A DNA stretch of 64,000 nt from Dirofilaria immitis (GCA_024305405.1 JAKNDB010000087.1:1798001-1862000), one strand, 5' to 3'. Shown: positions 31,321 through 45,128, counted from the stretch's first letter. Numbers and translations: made by a program. Notes: generated by a model not told the origin, from the letters alone.

Positions 31321-34300
31321 TCATTCAGCACCAACTGTTGCTGTGGAATCGACTTCTGTCGTTTCAGTCTAAAACAAAGAAAGTTGATTTCGATCTTAAA
31401 AATTTAAGCTGAGAAATCAGCAATTTTGACAAAGAAATCTAGTCTACACTTAAAAAAAAAAAAAAAAAAAAAACTATATCTCATGAATTTCCTGAATAGT
31501 AAGCGCTTTGTATCACTTATCGCTCAGAAATGTTAATCTAAGTAAACTGGTGAAAATGCTTCGCTCTTTAAAAAAGAATGCCAGTACGAAAATCAACTCC
31601 CATTTATGATCAGTTTCGCATAAAATTAAAAAATTTTAACTAAACTGAAAAGTATTCTATAACGAGATGCAAACTGGAGCTAATAAATATCTAGCCAATT
31701 TTTTATTAATCGGTAATTTAATTTTGGAAATTTCTGCATGAATAAAGTGAGAACGAAACTGAGAAAAACGATGTGCTTAATTGGCAACATGATGAAGCAA
31801 CTTTTAGTTTAATTCCGTAATATCAATTGCTATTTCGCTTTATCAGTTGCTTTTTAGGTTACTGTATTTTTTTCATGTAATACACTTATAATTTGACGAA
31901 AATTGAATTTTAATTACAGAATTCCAACCTCCTCTGTATCACTCTTCTTTTTTTCAGTTCCGGCGTGACAGCATCATTGCTTGTCTCTGAATCGTCACCA
32001 TTCTTTTCGCCATCTTCATTTGCGCCAGATGTACGCTTGCGATTCTAAAATTTCAATTTAAATTAAAAAATCCATTAAAATACTAGCAAATAAAAACTAG
32101 AGAGTTAGTAGAATTTGTCATCAAAAAATATTTTCTTTTATTTTTTCTAAACCTAATTAAAAATAACAGGTGCAAAGCATGTTCCATCAATCAAAAATTG
32201 AACAGATGTTTGATAAGCAAATGTCCAATGCCACATTTTTACCTTGAACTATATAAAAACTCCTAAGGATAATGAGACATATCACTGTTTTCATTTTATT
32301 TCCCCACCAGCTGATATTGTTTCTTACATTAAATGAAATTTACGAACCAGAGGAGAAACCAAGGAAAACGGAAAGTACAAGACCAGTCAAAATTTGCAAC
32401 AATATTTCCTTTTCTCTTTTCGAACATCAAAAATTTTCAAATATTTGAAAAAAAAGCAACATTTTTATTATTGGTAGTGGCTGCACTTCCAACATGTTCC
32501 TCGCCATTTTTCGTTTTCTTATGACTATCAGCCACAATCGTCGCTATTCCTGAACGTTCGTTACCGTCAATACTTCCATTTTCTTTTCTTCGTCACCGGA
32601 TGCAGCTGATGAGCCCGAATTGGTACGTGATCGACTACAAATCAACAGAGTCAACATATTCTGTATCGAAATTTTGGTTTACTTAAAATGGTAGCTACAA
32701 CATGGCAAGGCTACCATTAATGATCTTCCATGACCAACAAACTATTAGAAATATAACCAAAGCCACACAAAAGTTAATATTAATCAGCAAATATAAAGCT
32801 TTCAAAGAATCGCCATTAATACACAGAACTTCCACATAAAAATACAATAAAATCGTTTTCTTAAATGATATCTTTAATGCGAAAGGTTAAATATCAATTT
32901 AAAAAAAAAAAAATGGCACCTTTAATGTGAAAAGTACACCTTAAATAATATCATACCATAATTTTATCATTTATGCCTGAGATCCCAGAAGACTAGAAAT
33001 AGGCGATGAGGTGATAGAAGCAAATGAATAAAAATCCTCAAAGGTCATAAAAAATCTCTATATGGAATTATATATGCCTATATTCCATATTCCATTCTAG
33101 CAATCCGAATTTAATAATAAGTAGATAAGAGCAAACAGAAAAAAATTTTATATAATTAATGAATTTGAATCTAAAGTTGAAGATATAATAAAAATTCAAA
33201 CTAACGAATTTTTAGTTATACAAACCTTCTCTCCTCAGAAGGACTTCGTTCTGCTTCCTTTGCTGTTTCTGAACTCTTGGCTCCCACTGTTGCTTGCTTT
33301 TCGTCGACAGCAGCAACCTGGAAGATGGCCAAACGTAAAGTTGACTGATGAACTCTGGATCTATGCGTGTGTGTCTGTATTCTTCAATAAGTGCAGACGA
33401 ATGCACTTCGGGTGCAGTTGTAGAATAAATAAAAATGCATTGCAAATACCAGGATGCACAGTGATAATGAAGAATACCACACACCTGCACAGTTTGTCCA
33501 TCCACTTCTTTGCCACTCATTTTCTCAAGTGCTTTTGTTACGCTTTCACGAGAGGTATACCCAATGACACTGAAAATAACTTTTCTATTAGAATATAATT
33601 GATATTATACATAAATAGGAAGTTTCATAATCATTCGTATCAAGATTTTTGTTAATTTACATCAACAGTATTAACGGTTCCAACTGTTGATCTTGGACTT
33701 TTGAGATCGATTTCTGGTTAATGGATATTATTGGAGAGTTTGACGGACTGAAACTTTTTCAGTTTGACGAACTGAAACCTGAATTCAGTCCCTTGATATT
33801 GTCCTTCAAGAACCATCTTAAATTATCAAAGAGATTCTAAAGCCATTTCAACTTAGCAAACACAAGCCCATCCAAATATTTTTTAAACATTTTATCTATC
33901 AAACGAGGTATTTAATTATATACTGTTTGCTAGAAAGAACACAAAAAGTTCTAAAATTTATGATTATGCTAAACTGTAGAGTTTGTAACAGAAAGTCCGG
34001 ACTCGGTCTAATAATACAGCTAAGACTTCATTCACAAATAAAAATAGAATCCAACTAAAAATTCTGTTGAATGAATTCCAAAACAATTATTAACGATGCC
34101 AATGTGAACAGTCTTGCATTGTTGGTAATACTAACATTCAAAAATACTCTGACATCACAATGACAAAAGCAAGCATACCAATCGAATGTACTTTGATCCA
34201 TTATTAAATCTAAACTGTTAATCTACGCCAGATTCAAAACCGTGAAACACCAATTGTAACATGAGCATATAGAAATAAAATGAAATGATACCTATGTGAA

Positions 34301-37300
34301 TTTCGATTTATAATTAATTGATTACTGCTTAAAAATAGAATGCATTGATTCAGAAAGAATATATTGTTATTTTTAGTTTAAAAAAAAAACGCATAGAAGA
34401 ACCTGCTATTATATAGGATTTCAAGCTAAGTTTACATTATAAATTTATAAAAAGAGAAATATACAAATTCCTTCTTGAACAGCATATGAAATATTTTTTC
34501 AAAATAAAAGGTGAAAGAGCAATAAAATTGAAATAAATCCAGAAGATATAATATATTTGTTACTAAAACAAACTAAAATAAAGAAAAATAAACATATATA
34601 ATTAATAATGTAATAAAATCTGCTTGCATGAGACAAATAATTGGCGCTTAATTTTTTCAATGAAATAAATTAAAGGGAATTAGAGAAATGAACTAAAGAT
34701 TTGTAACGGCAATATAAGTATGAGTTTATCATACGAAGTCATAAAAAATTTTTTTTTCAGGTATAAATGTTATGAGTGAAGAAAAATCGATGATAGATAA
34801 AAGATGAAAATATGACCAAAATGAACGTCCTAAATGGGATGTAAGAGCGACAACGATACGTCAGTTTTTCAACAAATGAGTATGAAAAGATTGGAAGATG
34901 GGAAATGTGAACGGGCAACGTCCTCAATATATGCCTTTAAATCAATTCATAGCTCCTCCCCATCAACCATCATTTTCTTGCTTTCTTTTTCTTTAAGATT
35001 TTTTAGAAGATGAAACTGTGACAATTTATCAATTCCATCTACTCGATGGCATACGAGATGATGAAAAATGCAAAAGTTTTCGGAAAGTGTAAACATTTAA
35101 ATAGATACTTTATTTTTCTCCGAAATTTCGCTTATGTGAGAGCACTATGAAGAAAAGAAAATCTAGCAAAAATTGAAGTAACAAATGGAAATATGAAAAA
35201 GAGATAAATACACCCAAAACAACTGTCTAATAAACTTTAATTCCTATGCATTTGCATTTGTTTATGCTTTATATATAAAGTTAATAACAATCATCTATTA
35301 AAGTCGAAAATTATTTAAAAAAATGATCAGTGCAGCGGATGGAAATTTTTAGTATTATATGAACCCTAATTTGAGAGAAATATTTATCCTGTATCCAGGC
35401 ATTAATGCTTTATAAAATAAACAGATAAAAATTTTGAACAAAGCATTTTGGAAAATATTACTAATGAACCGGATGTATTTAGAATCTTATCCTTATTTTG
35501 ATTTGAAATGATTATCCAGGAAAAGATAGTTCCAGGTTAATATAATACATGATATTTTCACCAATTTCAAATGCAAATTTTAACAATCAACAAAAAGAAA
35601 CGCCGAAATGAATTCTCTTTTAATAAAAATTGAAACATATCGAAAAGTACATCGCAACAAAATATTTAAACTACCTCAACACAAATATATTTGTGAAATA
35701 CTATACAAACATGCAGCTCTTGATAATATTGAATCATTTGAAATGAACAATAAGCAAAGTAAAATATAAAGAAATTGATAATTATAGTAACAAAAGATCT
35801 GATTTTCACACTGATATACTAAATTGTGTTTTCAGAGACAGAGCAGCACTACAACTTGATTAAGCTGATATAAAAAATTTATCAGTTTTTTATAAATGTA
35901 GCTGCTTGTCAGGTAAACATTATGCTTGTCAGATTTTTTTAATTCATCGGATTGATCATTCAAAATTAAATATTGATTATCTATCATATGTGATCATACA
36001 AAATTAGCTTGATATATATTATTTCCACATTATAATGTTCTCTCCACTATTCAATAAGTACTTCTACAGGAATTTTTAATGTCCATTTAAAAAAGATTTC
36101 CACGAAATCTCTGGTAAATTTTGTTACACTGTTGTAGAAAAAATATTGAAATATTCCGGATGACTTATCATGAAGTAATGTGCAAATTGCTAAAGAAAGA
36201 AAATTTAATTATTTGTGAATTATTCAATTCCAGTTTGTTTTCTACACCTACTATATTGTACTCATCTAACATTAAAACATCCAATCATTTTTACACCTCT
36301 ACGCATTTAATTTCAAATAAATTACTTATGCACTCATACTGACTGTCAAAAAGTGTGTATGAGCAAAAATATCACTATTTAAAAGAATAGATTGCAGTGA
36401 AAGATACAGTGAAAGAGCATACATATACACAAGAAAATCTGTCGGGAAGTAGCTCAAGCAAGTGATGAAGCATAAGATCTAAGATTTTAAACGTTTGGAT
36501 AATTAGCTGATGAAAATGCCGAAGTATATCATTCATTAGTAAAATGCAAATAGCATACTCACGCATACATTGATGTATGCTAATTTAATGTACGGATATA
36601 AAAGATTAAAGAAAGCATAATGCCGACATGACAGATGGCTTTTTCATGATGAAGATGTGCCAAACGAATAGTAGGAAACGGGCAACGGCAACGGCAACGG
36701 AACGGCAACGGCAGCGGCAGTGAATAGCAGTAGCAACAGCACCAGAGCAGCTTATTCTCCTATTTCATTTTCTCAACGTCCCCGTAAGCTAGATATGATC
36801 CTTAGTTAACTGTTGGCCGTTGGCTTTTTCTAAAGCACCCCACTGCTTTCCTTCGCCTCAATATTCATCATCCATCCGTGCATGCATTTTGAAACTTGCT
36901 CTTTCTGATGCTCAACTTCTTCCTTCCAAAAAATTATCAGAAAGAACTTTCCTTACTACTAACTAATGTAATAATAGAGAGTGGAAAAGATAAAGAAATG
37001 GGAAGTTGAAGTAGGAGAATGAAGAAATTACAAAATGAATGCGAACACTGGAAGTAAAGGAGGAATATGATGCTAAAAGTTTCTGTTAAATCCATCCACT
37101 CTGCTACTATCTACGAAGGAATAGAAAAGATGAGAAAAAGTCATGCTGATAAGAATTTTTTGAAAAATTCTTGTATGCATAACTAGATTACTTCAGCTTA
37201 ATTCTGTGCTTACATGAATTTGAAGTTACAAAATTAACTAAGTTTTTGAAGTACGAAGTTTCATTTAGATAAGCAGAGTGGAATATAAAAACAGAGAAAA

Positions 37301-40300
37301 TCTCTACGAACAGTCTCTTTAGCCATATTCATATTCATATTCATAAGATGAAGAAACAAAGCAAGCAATCGCCAAGATAGACAAAGATGAATGAGAGGAA
37401 GATGTAGGAATTAGCAACAATTATATCGCATGGAAATGCGACAATAGATGAATAAACAATTCGCACTTTCGATAATAATTATAAAAACAAATCAAAGCGA
37501 ACGACGACAACGACACTAAGATGGTTGAATAGTTGGATGATTGGATGGTTGGATGAATGGGATGTGAATGGTTTGGGCGAAATGGTCGGGACGCCCTTGA
37601 ATCAGAGCCAATAGACACACCCGTCCTAACTAAAACTTTCCGTCTTCTCGTCTCCTTTCGCATGTGGCACTAGGAAAGAGCAACAGCCAACGCCAACTTA
37701 AACTCTCCTTCAACTTCCCTTAGAAAATCCACCCAACTTAAGCCAAGCACCTTACTCTTTAAATACTTTTCCAACAATGCGACCCTCATTCTGCTTTACT
37801 CTACTCTATCCTACCTCTATCCTATCCTATCCTTACCCAACCCAACCTTACCCCTATCCTACCCACACTAACCTTCCTTTCTCTCTTCTTTCTATTCTCT
37901 TCCAATTTCATCTCTAATTCTATTCTTTGCATCACTACTACCATCATTCCTATCATCTTCCTCCTTTTCCTCCCGCGCCCACCTCCTCCTCTCCTCTCCC
38001 TTCTCTCCCTTTTTTTCTTTCTCTCTTTATCTCTCTTTACTCCTTACAACTAGCTAACTCAACTAACTAACTAATTAGTTTCTTTTCGTCATTCTATTCA
38101 ATTTTTGGCGAGAAGAACTGAAAATTCATTTGCCATGCTTATACATATATATATATATATATATGAATATCTCTTCTCTCAACTTCTCCACTCCTACACA
38201 TTAACATAGCATGAAATATGGTTAGATCAATGATCATTGTATCGTAGAATGATGATAAATCGGCTAATGATTTCATTCTTTAATATTATCAATTTACCTC
38301 AAGTAACCACCATCTATTTGATAGATGTAATATCCTCAAAGCATGAAGAAATGACGAAATCTAATAGTATGGATTGCGTATATAACGAAGTTGAGACAGA
38401 CATTGTTATTTTCAATTAGCAGCTATCACATCAACTGAGGCATATAATCGTTATGCTTTTTCGAAGCACTCTACAAATCAGACAAGGCCATATTCTCTCG
38501 AGAACTATAGTCGTGAAAAGAGCCTGAAAGCTTAACAAGAAGCAGTAATATTTGCCACATAGAAACTATCTACAACAAGCAACTAAAACATTGCTTGCTT
38601 CAACTAGCTATCAGTAATAAGCTCTATGATCCTTTGAGCCTCTAAATGATATCTTATAGATTAAGCAAAATACAAAAGATATAGGTCTGAATAATTGCAA
38701 TTATACAATTCATAAGCAAAGTCACTGCACATAATATAAACAGATAACTGTTTACGAATCGCTGCAAGCCATAATTACAAAAAGGCATCATTTTCGCCGA
38801 TATATTCATGAAATGTCATTGCTATTAGTAAGAATGAAAAGAAAAAAGAAATTTCGGATGAAGTTATGCAAAAAATCATTTCATTTAATACGATGAAACA
38901 ATGTTCTCTTATTCATTATTCTTACTCAAACATTCTATCAATTACTTAATTCAGTTTTAACATGAAAAAATTCCTATTTCATTCCACTTCTTTTCTGAAT
39001 CTTTCACATTTGTAATTCTCTGCCTTTAATAATTCTCTATAACTACGCTCTGAACGAATTTTTTTCCCAGTTGATTTTTCCAGGAAACAAGTAGATAGAG
39101 ATATAATAACTGGTTTCCTATCATCACAGCGATATCACAACAAATACGCGTCAATGGTGTTATTTTTTCAAAATAAAATCACTATTTTGTGACTATGATA
39201 AACATATATCTTAAACATCTAAATATCCATTGGCATTAATTATATAATTCTAATTGACCCAGAAAAGATTTTTAATCGTCTTATTGGTCTCAATGCTTTC
39301 TCAGTATAAATTATTTTCGTTCAATTTCTGAGCTCAAGTAATTTATATGAAGTGAAGAACTTTTCAATTTAAGCAATAAAGATAAAGTTAAGTGTTTTAA
39401 TTTGTTTTTGAAAATTTATTAGATAAAAAGATAGAAAATTCAAGCCTTCGTAAAATTAGTGAAAAATAGATCAATTTTTGGTCGTTTTGCTGAATATCTA
39501 ATACATTCCAAAAGATATTCCGAAGAAATTTCTAGAAAGTTTATACTGGCATAAAATGATTAAGTGACTAAAAAGTGCTAGTTATATACATTCAAGTACC
39601 AAATAAATGACAGATTGTTTACTGCTCATAACTGTTCATTTAATATTCTTATTGGTGCTCTTAATTTGAATTAAATGAGAATACAGTTTTTCTGAATAAT
39701 TTATAACAACTGCCTAGAGAAAGAGATGGTTATCCCCTAAATAAAAAAAGCTTTCAGAATGAGAAAACACTTTCAGCTTAAGAAAAATTCATCAATGAAA
39801 TGGTTAGATTATTAAATGGAATGTTCGACAGATTAGAGTGCTATGTTTGACTTTTTAAGAAACAATGTTCAAATTTATCTATGCATATTTAAATGCCATT
39901 ATTTCTCCCCACGCTATTATAATCATATATTATGATTTTTCATTACTTCTGATAAAAACTTTTTGAGCTCTGATTCCAAAATTACTTCTGATAAAAACTT
40001 TTGAGCTCTGATTCCAAAATTTTTCCAAGCATTGAATGCAATATTCTCTTTATATATTGCTATGAGAATAATGATAAAGCATTTTCAAGAATAAATATAC
40101 CAAGCTGATAGGTTGTTTTATAGTCGCTCTTGATCATAATTCTATAACTTACTTTATTTATGTGATTTTTGTGATGTATCAATTGCAGGAACATTTCTGC
40201 GCTGGACAAACGTTTTATGGTTATTATTCCTACTCCATTCTCTTCAGCTACTTTTAAATACATATGCAGTTCAGTATCAAAGAAACTTATCCAAATATGA

Positions 40301-43300
40301 GTTCAAATATTTATCGATATTACTTCGCTCCTCAGGAACCCGACATTATCGAGGATATTAAGATGTATCAAAACAGTGGATATAGAATTATCGCTCAAGG
40401 ACATCACACAAAGATAAAATCGCCAACTAATCAACTATACATATATATATATAGTCTTCAATTATGAAAATAGCTAGCTATGATTTATCCCAAAATTCTG
40501 CTTTCTAAAAACCAAATTCATCCTCGAAAGCACAACTGCAATAAATTATATCGACCTCTACCTCTTCCATTCTGTATCTATTGCTAACGAAAAAAATAAA
40601 ATATAAGCAAAGCTTGTTCGATTAACAAAAAATTATTAAAAAGAAAATCAATTCAGAAAAAGTTGAAAACAAACGCAAATGATTGCTCTAAACTTGTTGG
40701 ATACAAATTTATTGAATAATGGATAAAATAATAGTTCTAATTACGCATTTGCATAAAGAAAGGCATGTACACAAATACGTGTGCAACTATTTATTAACTT
40801 TTTTATCTAGGCAATCTGTCACAGTTACCTTTACATTTACGAGTCTAATAATAATGTTAGAAATTCTAAAAAGGTTTATGCAATGAGAGGAAGAATTAGT
40901 ATTAATTACAGTAATAGACAGTTGCGAATATTACATCGTTGACAACAATGAAAAGAATCGTCGATAAAGGATTTCTCCATGTACAGTAAATAATCCTTAA
41001 TTTTTTTTTTACAGCAGCTCCGTTCATGTTCTAGGATAAAATTTAAAAAAAAAATGATATAAACATACCATGTATTATCATCGCGCATATCGAAATCTAC
41101 CAAATCACCATATTTCTTGGCAATATGTTTTAAACGCTGAAAACAAATTTATTGAAATAATGAATGAAATTAGAAGAATTTCAGGACAAAACTTTCGAAA
41201 AGGAACTAAAAAAGATTAAAAAGAACCATCGAAATCCAGAATCAAGAGCAATGCGGCGTACCGCTATTTTATAATAATGCATTTCGCGTGCTTTAGAAGT
41301 TGTCAACAATCCAAAAGAATGATTACGCATCATGATACAAGGCTGCGCAATGTAGCTGCGGAAGTTGTCTGAACATAGCGCATCACGTGATAAGACGGTT
41401 GCGTGTCTGTCGACGGGATGCATACATGAACGTCTCGCCATGGACAACGGATATATGCAAATTTTGGACATGGTTGGATGAACCGGATGATTTGAATGAG
41501 CATACGAACGAACGAACGAACGAACGAACGAATGGATGGATTCAGTGGATGAACGTGAACGAACGGTAGATGTTTGTAACACAACATTCACATTTATGCA
41601 CCACTCGAATAATGATGTACTGGTGGCAGTGGTGACGCATAAAAACATATCTCATCAAAGTTCTGAATCCGAATATTTTGTTTTCAATACTTAACATAGC
41701 GGTACCATACCGTTATACGCTTTTTCTTTAGATCTAATTAATCCTTGAAAACTACTCTGTTTTTGCTTTCTTTGCACATGTAAGTTAAATAGAAATGTTT
41801 GAATTTAATGGATTTGAAAAATTATGTAACATCACCTTCTTAGGCCCAAATTAAAATTCTGTATAATTAAGTATAATGCCGAACAATATGAACTAAAATG
41901 AAAGGAAATCAAACGCCAATGTTGTCAAGAAAAACGAATTCTATCCAACTTAATGAGATCTGTTATTCACGAAAGTTCCAACTCAAATCGAATGATGCAG
42001 ATTATAGGAAACAAGAAAATATACACATGAAATACTAACTGTACCTTTTCAAATTTGCCTTTGTTATCGAAACCCCGAACAATGATGCTAAACACATTTG
42101 TTCCACCACGATCGGCACTTCCTTCCTGCAAATTCGAAAACTTGCTTCGAAAAACACACCCGAAAATTGATGACAAGAAAGCACTCATTAAATACCGACT
42201 ACGCACTAAATCTCATATTAGATCTCACAACAATGAAAATCGATTATGAGATCTAATATTCAAGTGAAATTTATTAAAGACCGCAAACATGAATCAAGTC
42301 CATAATGTTTAGAGTTTTTATAGACTTAAAATTTAAGCAAAAATCTTTCAGTCTCAATTGCAAGACAAAATTATGTTTTAATAAAAAAAACTAACCTTTT
42401 CTGAACTACTTCGATATTTTCGTTCTTTACGTTTATCCCTAGATTTTTTCATATCTGGGCTCGGTGAACGACTTGAAGAACTTCTGTCACGCTTTCGTTT
42501 TCTATCAGATCCTGATTTTTAGAATTTTTCTTCGGACTTGGGCTATGCGACCTTGATGATGAACGGCGACGATTATCTTCAGGCGACTCGCTTTCGCTCG
42601 ATGAATGTCTTCTAAAATTTCTTTGTCCCAAGGAGGAAACTTTTAATTAGGTTTCAAATTACTGTATTCCCTAAAACAAATAGGAGAAATGGGAAAATCA
42701 GAATCTAAAGATATTTTCGAAATCATTTCCCTAATAGTCTATTGGATGAATCAGTTCCAATAAATGTATTCTTAATCTTTTGAAAGGAAGAATCAAGAGT
42801 TTAAAGTTATTCTGTCTGAATTTCTAGGAACCATTACGATATTTGACAATATTATCAAAAAATTCAATATCCACTACAAAGAAAATCATTATGGAACCTT
42901 CATATGAAAATTAAAAAGTCTGCAAAGCTTTTGCATTGTTATGAAAAAGAAGACGCCATGATAATTCAAACTTCTTTTTCGATCGCGGCTGTGACTTCGT
43001 TTCCGATCACGACTCCGGCTACGTCTTCGATCTCGTGAACGTGATCGCTCACGCATCCGTTCTCGGTACATGTCACGACCGCGCGGACGACTTTTAGCAT
43101 TTTGCACTATTACTCTAAAACAACAAAAAATTATGGATTCAATTTCCGATGTAGTGAAGATCATTTAATCAATCTAAATCAGTTGGGCTGATCTATCAAA
43201 TAACAGAGTTCGACAATGCGTATGCACTCGGGCCTCATGATCCTCATTAACTTGATATAGTACAATCTCTAGTTCGCTTCGATATTTCCAGATGAATAAC

Positions 43301-43508
43301 TGAAGAAAAAGAACCTGTCGCCGAGTAGTGAACGACCGTTCAAGTCATGGACCGCATCTTCTGCATCTCGACGATCCGAAAATTCGACGAAAGCATAACC
43401 ATTCTTCAGTAGAATCTCCGTGATGCGACCATAGCCTCGGAAGAATCGTTCAATATCCCGTTCGTGTGCTCGGTACGATAATCGTCCCACATAAACTCGA
43501 GATCCCAT
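31321..43508 (-). CDS. SR-type splicing factor with RRM-RS-RRM order
   Basis: Nuclear RNA-binding splicing regulator. Exons (minus): 43508-43315, 43114-42972, 42611-42396, 42125-42045, 41136-41069, 33569-33485, 33317-33226, 32634-32565, 32044-31929, 31368-31321; about 371 residues. RRM1 (residues 3-75) has RNP2 RVYVGRL and RNP1 NGYAFVEF and resembles RRM1 of SRSF4/5/6. An RS region follows (RERSRSRDRRRSRSRDRKR, then SSSRSHSPSPKK and SSSSRSPSPD). A second, weaker RRM comes after it (FSIIVRGF, KKYGDLVDFDMRDDN, VIGYTSRESVTKALEKMSG). The tail is acidic/basic and ends DSTATVGAE. The ATG lies six bases after TTTTTCAG, a probable SL1 site. One base appears missing in runs at 42,975, 42,516 and 31,948. 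Exon 8 may extend past 32,565 if the run at 32,579-32,582 is also short. The intron between exons 5 and 6 is 7.5 kb. Confidence 0.88.
31452..31473. repeat. Poly(A) run
   Basis: Run of about 21 A on the plus strand in the last intron of the SR gene, next to its final acceptor region. Confidence 0.9.
36679..36720. repeat. (CAACGG)n hexanucleotide repeat
   Basis: About six CAACGG/CAGCGG units, one shortened to AACGG, in the GC-richer island of the SR intron. Confidence 0.9.
37324..37344. repeat. (ATATTC)n repeat
   Basis: Three to four units of ATATTC. Confidence 0.7.
37790..38050. repeat. Pyrimidine-rich low-complexity tract with (TATCC)n-like units
   Basis: 260 bases dominated by C and T on the plus strand: ATCCT/TACCC-type pentamers at 37,800-37,870, then CTCTTT and CTCCTC stretches. 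On the sense (minus) strand of the SR gene this is a purine-rich GA/GGA tract, a type of sequence SR proteins bind. Confidence 0.75.
38145..38164. repeat. (TA)n microsatellite
   Basis: About ten TA units in the SR intron. Confidence 0.9.
41504..41532. repeat. (AACG)n tetranucleotide repeat
   Basis: Seven to eight ACGA/AACG units in the intron between SR exons 4 and 5. In the minus-strand ORF across it they read as repeated SFVRSFVRS. Confidence 0.9.
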
Positions 43509-43514
43509 GACGAA

Positions 43515-43524
43515 CTGAAAAATG
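43515..43524 (-). promoter_or_regulatory. Probable SL trans-splice acceptor of the SR gene
   Basis: Minus-strand TCATTTTTCAG followed by TTCGTC and the ATG at 43,508. A strong nematode acceptor with no upstream coding exon points to spliced-leader addition. Confidence 0.55.
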
Positions 43525-45110
43525 AGATCGAGTGCTTCATATCGGAAGTTAATAATTCCTAGTGAATTGCAAAGCAATCAAAAGAGCCCTCGCACCTACG
43601 GAGACCCAATGCATATACGAACATACGCCTGACACGCATATCTGGATAGCTCACAACTCAAATGTACCCACAGACCCTATCTACTTCAAACCACATATCA
43701 TCGTGACATACATACGTTGATGACTCATTGAAGTAGCAATTATTGATGGACGTGATTACGGTAAAAGAGAGGTGTTGTTGGAAGGAAGTTCGGTTGATGG
43801 TAATGAAATGTCATGTTATCAAGAAAGGGAGGGAGAAGTCATGTTACTAGCTGAAGATTCAAGTTATCAGCACTTGAACTATTCAAATTAACCTATCAAT
43901 TGATAACGTTTGCATCATCTTCTGCAATTTCTTATAGCTTTTGTGGGATGTCTCTTATGCTGTAATATGCTCTTTTCATTGCGATAATTAGATTCATAAT
44001 GATAAAAACATTTATTTCTAGCTCTCCAATTATATTTTATACTAGACATGAAAGTTCCGCAATACGAGTTTTATATATTTATTGTACATAAAAGTTTTGT
44101 AATCTGGAGATATTCATAATTTCATAAAGTAACAGAATGGAAATTTGGGAATACATCCAGAAATTTTGGAAGATAAGTAATCGTTGATCTGGGATTTCAT
44201 TTCATTTCTCATAGTTGTTCTATGCAACAGTAAGTAGGGTACGGTAAGGGATCTGCAGTCAATTGATTTGGTAGCGATTTCGTAAACGGCTTGGAGATAT
44301 GGGTGGTGGCGGTGGGGACGGGGGAAGATGGTTGCCAGGATTTTTGAGGAGTCTTTGAGATTTGATAGATTCTTCAGATCTGTGGGTTTCCAGTTATCAA
44401 ATTTTAGTACTAGTAATAAGTTGTAATAAATGTGATCTGCAAATCTCGTAAGGATTTTCAGGATAGAAAACCAGATTATGAGTTTGCTGTGGATAGATTC
44501 CTATAAATTTCACAGTTTATTGAAATATTAGAAGTAGGCAGTATTAGATCTTAAAAATGCGTAGCATACGTGCTTCTGTATTTCTGAGCCTTTTAACTTA
44601 TTAGTATACTTAGTAAGTAAATTAAGTTTATTTATATGTATCTTGTTCAATAGATCTCTGTGCAGTCTTGCAACAATTTCAGTTTATTTAGAAATCTTGA
44701 AATAATAGTAACGAAACCATTAGTAATGTAACATTAGAATGAATCAGTTTGAGCTGAATATAAATGCATCATATTCATGTTGTGTGGCTTTTGTTAATCT
44801 TCTCAATCTAAATGGTATTTTTTGATTATTATTTATCAACATACAGTTTGATTTTTGATGGCGCAATTTCACTGCTCATTTGTTATTTTCAGTGTGCTAC
44901 AAACATCTTTCATTACACTGATGTATTAACTTAACATATGGTACTTTTAACTTAAAAGAATTCTTTTAAGTTAGAAGAACTTAAACATAACCTTAGACTT
45001 AATATCTTAAAAAATTCTTGAATTTAAGACAATGCCATATTCGCAATCTAGCGAAACATTAAGCCTGCCGAGAATTTTTACATATCTTTATTTGTTTAAT
45101 GTCTGTCTTC

Positions 45111-45120
45111 TTCATTTCAG
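45111..45120 (+). promoter_or_regulatory. Probable SL trans-splice acceptor of SmD1
   Basis: TTCATTTCAG ends eight bases before the ATG at 45,129. A second AG (ATTGCAG) at 45,127 is a possible alternative. Confidence 0.55.
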
Positions 45121-45128
45121 ATTGCAGA

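Larger units (their letters stand above)
33570..41068 (-). other. 7.5 kb intron of the SR gene
   Basis: Bounded by donor TG|GTATGT at 41,068 and acceptor TTTTCAG at 33,570, interrupting RRM2. It is much longer than the other introns here. The middle (about 36,640-38,050) is GC-richer and packed with simple repeats; the rest is ordinary AT-rich sequence. ORFs up to about 80 codons occur on both strands but none is flanked by convincing splice sites in the right phase. Confidence 0.7.
43509..45128. other. Divergent intergenic region shared by the SR gene and SmD1
   Basis: 1.6 kb between two head-to-head ATGs. No coding exon is supported. A G-rich patch occurs at 44,220-44,340 (TGGTGGCGGTGGGGACGGGG). 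Each gene has a TTTCAG-type acceptor just before its ATG, so the real transcription starts lie further inside. Confidence 0.6.

Noticed and set aside
33212..33598. Overlapping ORFs of about 100 codons on both strands
   Set aside because: They read through or across SR exons 6 and 7 in wrong frames or through the intron; the spliced frame explains the region.
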